From: Skeletonema tropicum
Lineage: Eukaryota; Bacillariophyta; Thalassiosirophyceae; Thalassiosirales; Thalassiosiraceae
Assembly (NCBI GenBank): GCA_037178625.1
Contig: CM074142.1
Span: 372,001-436,000 of the forward strand
DNA: 64,000 nt
Direction of reading: 5' to 3'
Positions within the stretch are counted from its first letter, which is position 1. Each line of letters begins with the position of its first letter. The notes under the pieces were generated by a model that did not search any database, was not told where the DNA came from, and saw only the letters and a program-made list of their open reading frames with translations. A program made the position numbers and the translations under genes. This document shows, in pieces, positions 63,601-64,000 of the stretch.

Positions 63601-63660
63601 CGCCCGTGGAGATTGTACATCCTCTCACGGTAACATCTGTCGTAAATCCTGCTGCCACAC

Positions 63661-64000
63661 GTCACACTAGACTGTCTGCAGCTAACCCCCGAAATGTGTA
63701 CCTAACCTACAGAAATAGCACAGCTAACTATCTATTCTAAGCACAACCGATATCCCGAAGGCGCGTACTTGTCACTCGTGTAGTGACAAGCCGTCTTTTT
63801 GTTATATTCGTTAAACGTTACAACAGATTATAGCTGCGTACAAGGCTCAAAGTACACAGTAAACCAGTATTCAGTCTAACTCAACGCTAACCATTGTGCA
63901 TCTCTTGCGCAATGCAATGTGAGTATGAACCCTTACATCCTACACGAGAAAGGCCACGGTCTGACTTTCCGACCAAGTCACGGGCGAACTTTTCTAGTCC
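63661..64000. other. Right-edge intergenic region
   Basis: No gene seen up to the window edge. A 9-bp stem (CTTGTCACT / AGTGACAAG) with a 5-nt loop is near 63769-63791. Confidence 0.4.

Overview
The window is nuclear DNA of a photosynthetic stramenopile, most likely a diatom. Coding sequences are interrupted by short GT-AG introns of about 80-150 nt. Three predicted proteins begin with a signal peptide whose cleavage site is followed by Phe, the ASAFAP-type motif of plastids bounded by four membranes. Several families are typical of algae: a fused Ycf49-type plastid membrane protein, a bHLH-PAS regulator, and secreted Cys-rich wall-type and CAP proteins. There are no operons, ribosome-binding sites or bacterial signatures. 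Both strands carry genes, and roughly half of the window is mobile or repetitive DNA.

Layout. 0-5.4 kb: a methyltransferase gene entering from the left edge, with a broken partial duplicate of its 5' part, a small membrane protein, and an RCC2-like protein. 5.4-10.3 kb: frame-disrupted coding remnants of unknown family. 10.3-11.5 kb: a CDIN1 (TPD-motif) nuclease-like gene. 11.6-18.2 kb: a Ty1/copia-type LTR element with LTRs that read as identical and a decayed interior full of minisatellites. 18.4-19.2 kb: U2AF1. 20.5-22.6 kb: a decayed gene ending in a Cys-rich, piggyBac-like tail. 23.5-25.9 kb: a small unknown gene and a Golgi-type glycosyltransferase. 26.2-27.6 kb: a hAT element with a perfect 8-bp target duplication. 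27.8-29.2 kb: a plastid Ycf49-like protein. 29.6-31.5 kb: a foldback element with long inverted repeats. 32.1-33.7 kb: a possibly plastid-targeted aspartoacylase. 34.2-37.2 kb: a five-monomer higher-order satellite. 37.5-40.7 kb: a Ras-like GTPase lacking its front half, abutting a MULE element whose terminal repeat contains the GTPase start codon. 40.9-46.0 kb: a CAP-domain protein, a fragment of it, and a broken second copy. 46.2-48.6 kb: a bHLH-PAS transcription factor. 49.2-56.1 kb: an uninterrupted 2,245-residue Helitron-like Rep/Pif1-helicase protein. 56.9-62.6 kb: a METTL21-type methyltransferase, a membrane RING protein, a secreted Cys-rich repeat protein, and N-acetylglucosamine-6-phosphate deacetylase. 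62.7-63.7 kb: a nested tandem and inverted repeat.

The cellular genes are a mixed set (splicing, cell division, plastid membrane, amino-sugar catabolism, transcription, glycosylation) with no shared pathway visible. The clearest theme is transposon-driven remodelling: at least five element types, some truncating or duplicating neighbouring genes. I found no convincing new defence or biosynthetic system. The strongest leads are the intact Helitron-like gene, the GTPase/MULE junction, the higher-order satellite, the antisense-interrupted CAP paralogue, and the exon-repeat Cys-rich secreted protein. All family calls come from reading motifs by eye; no database search was run.
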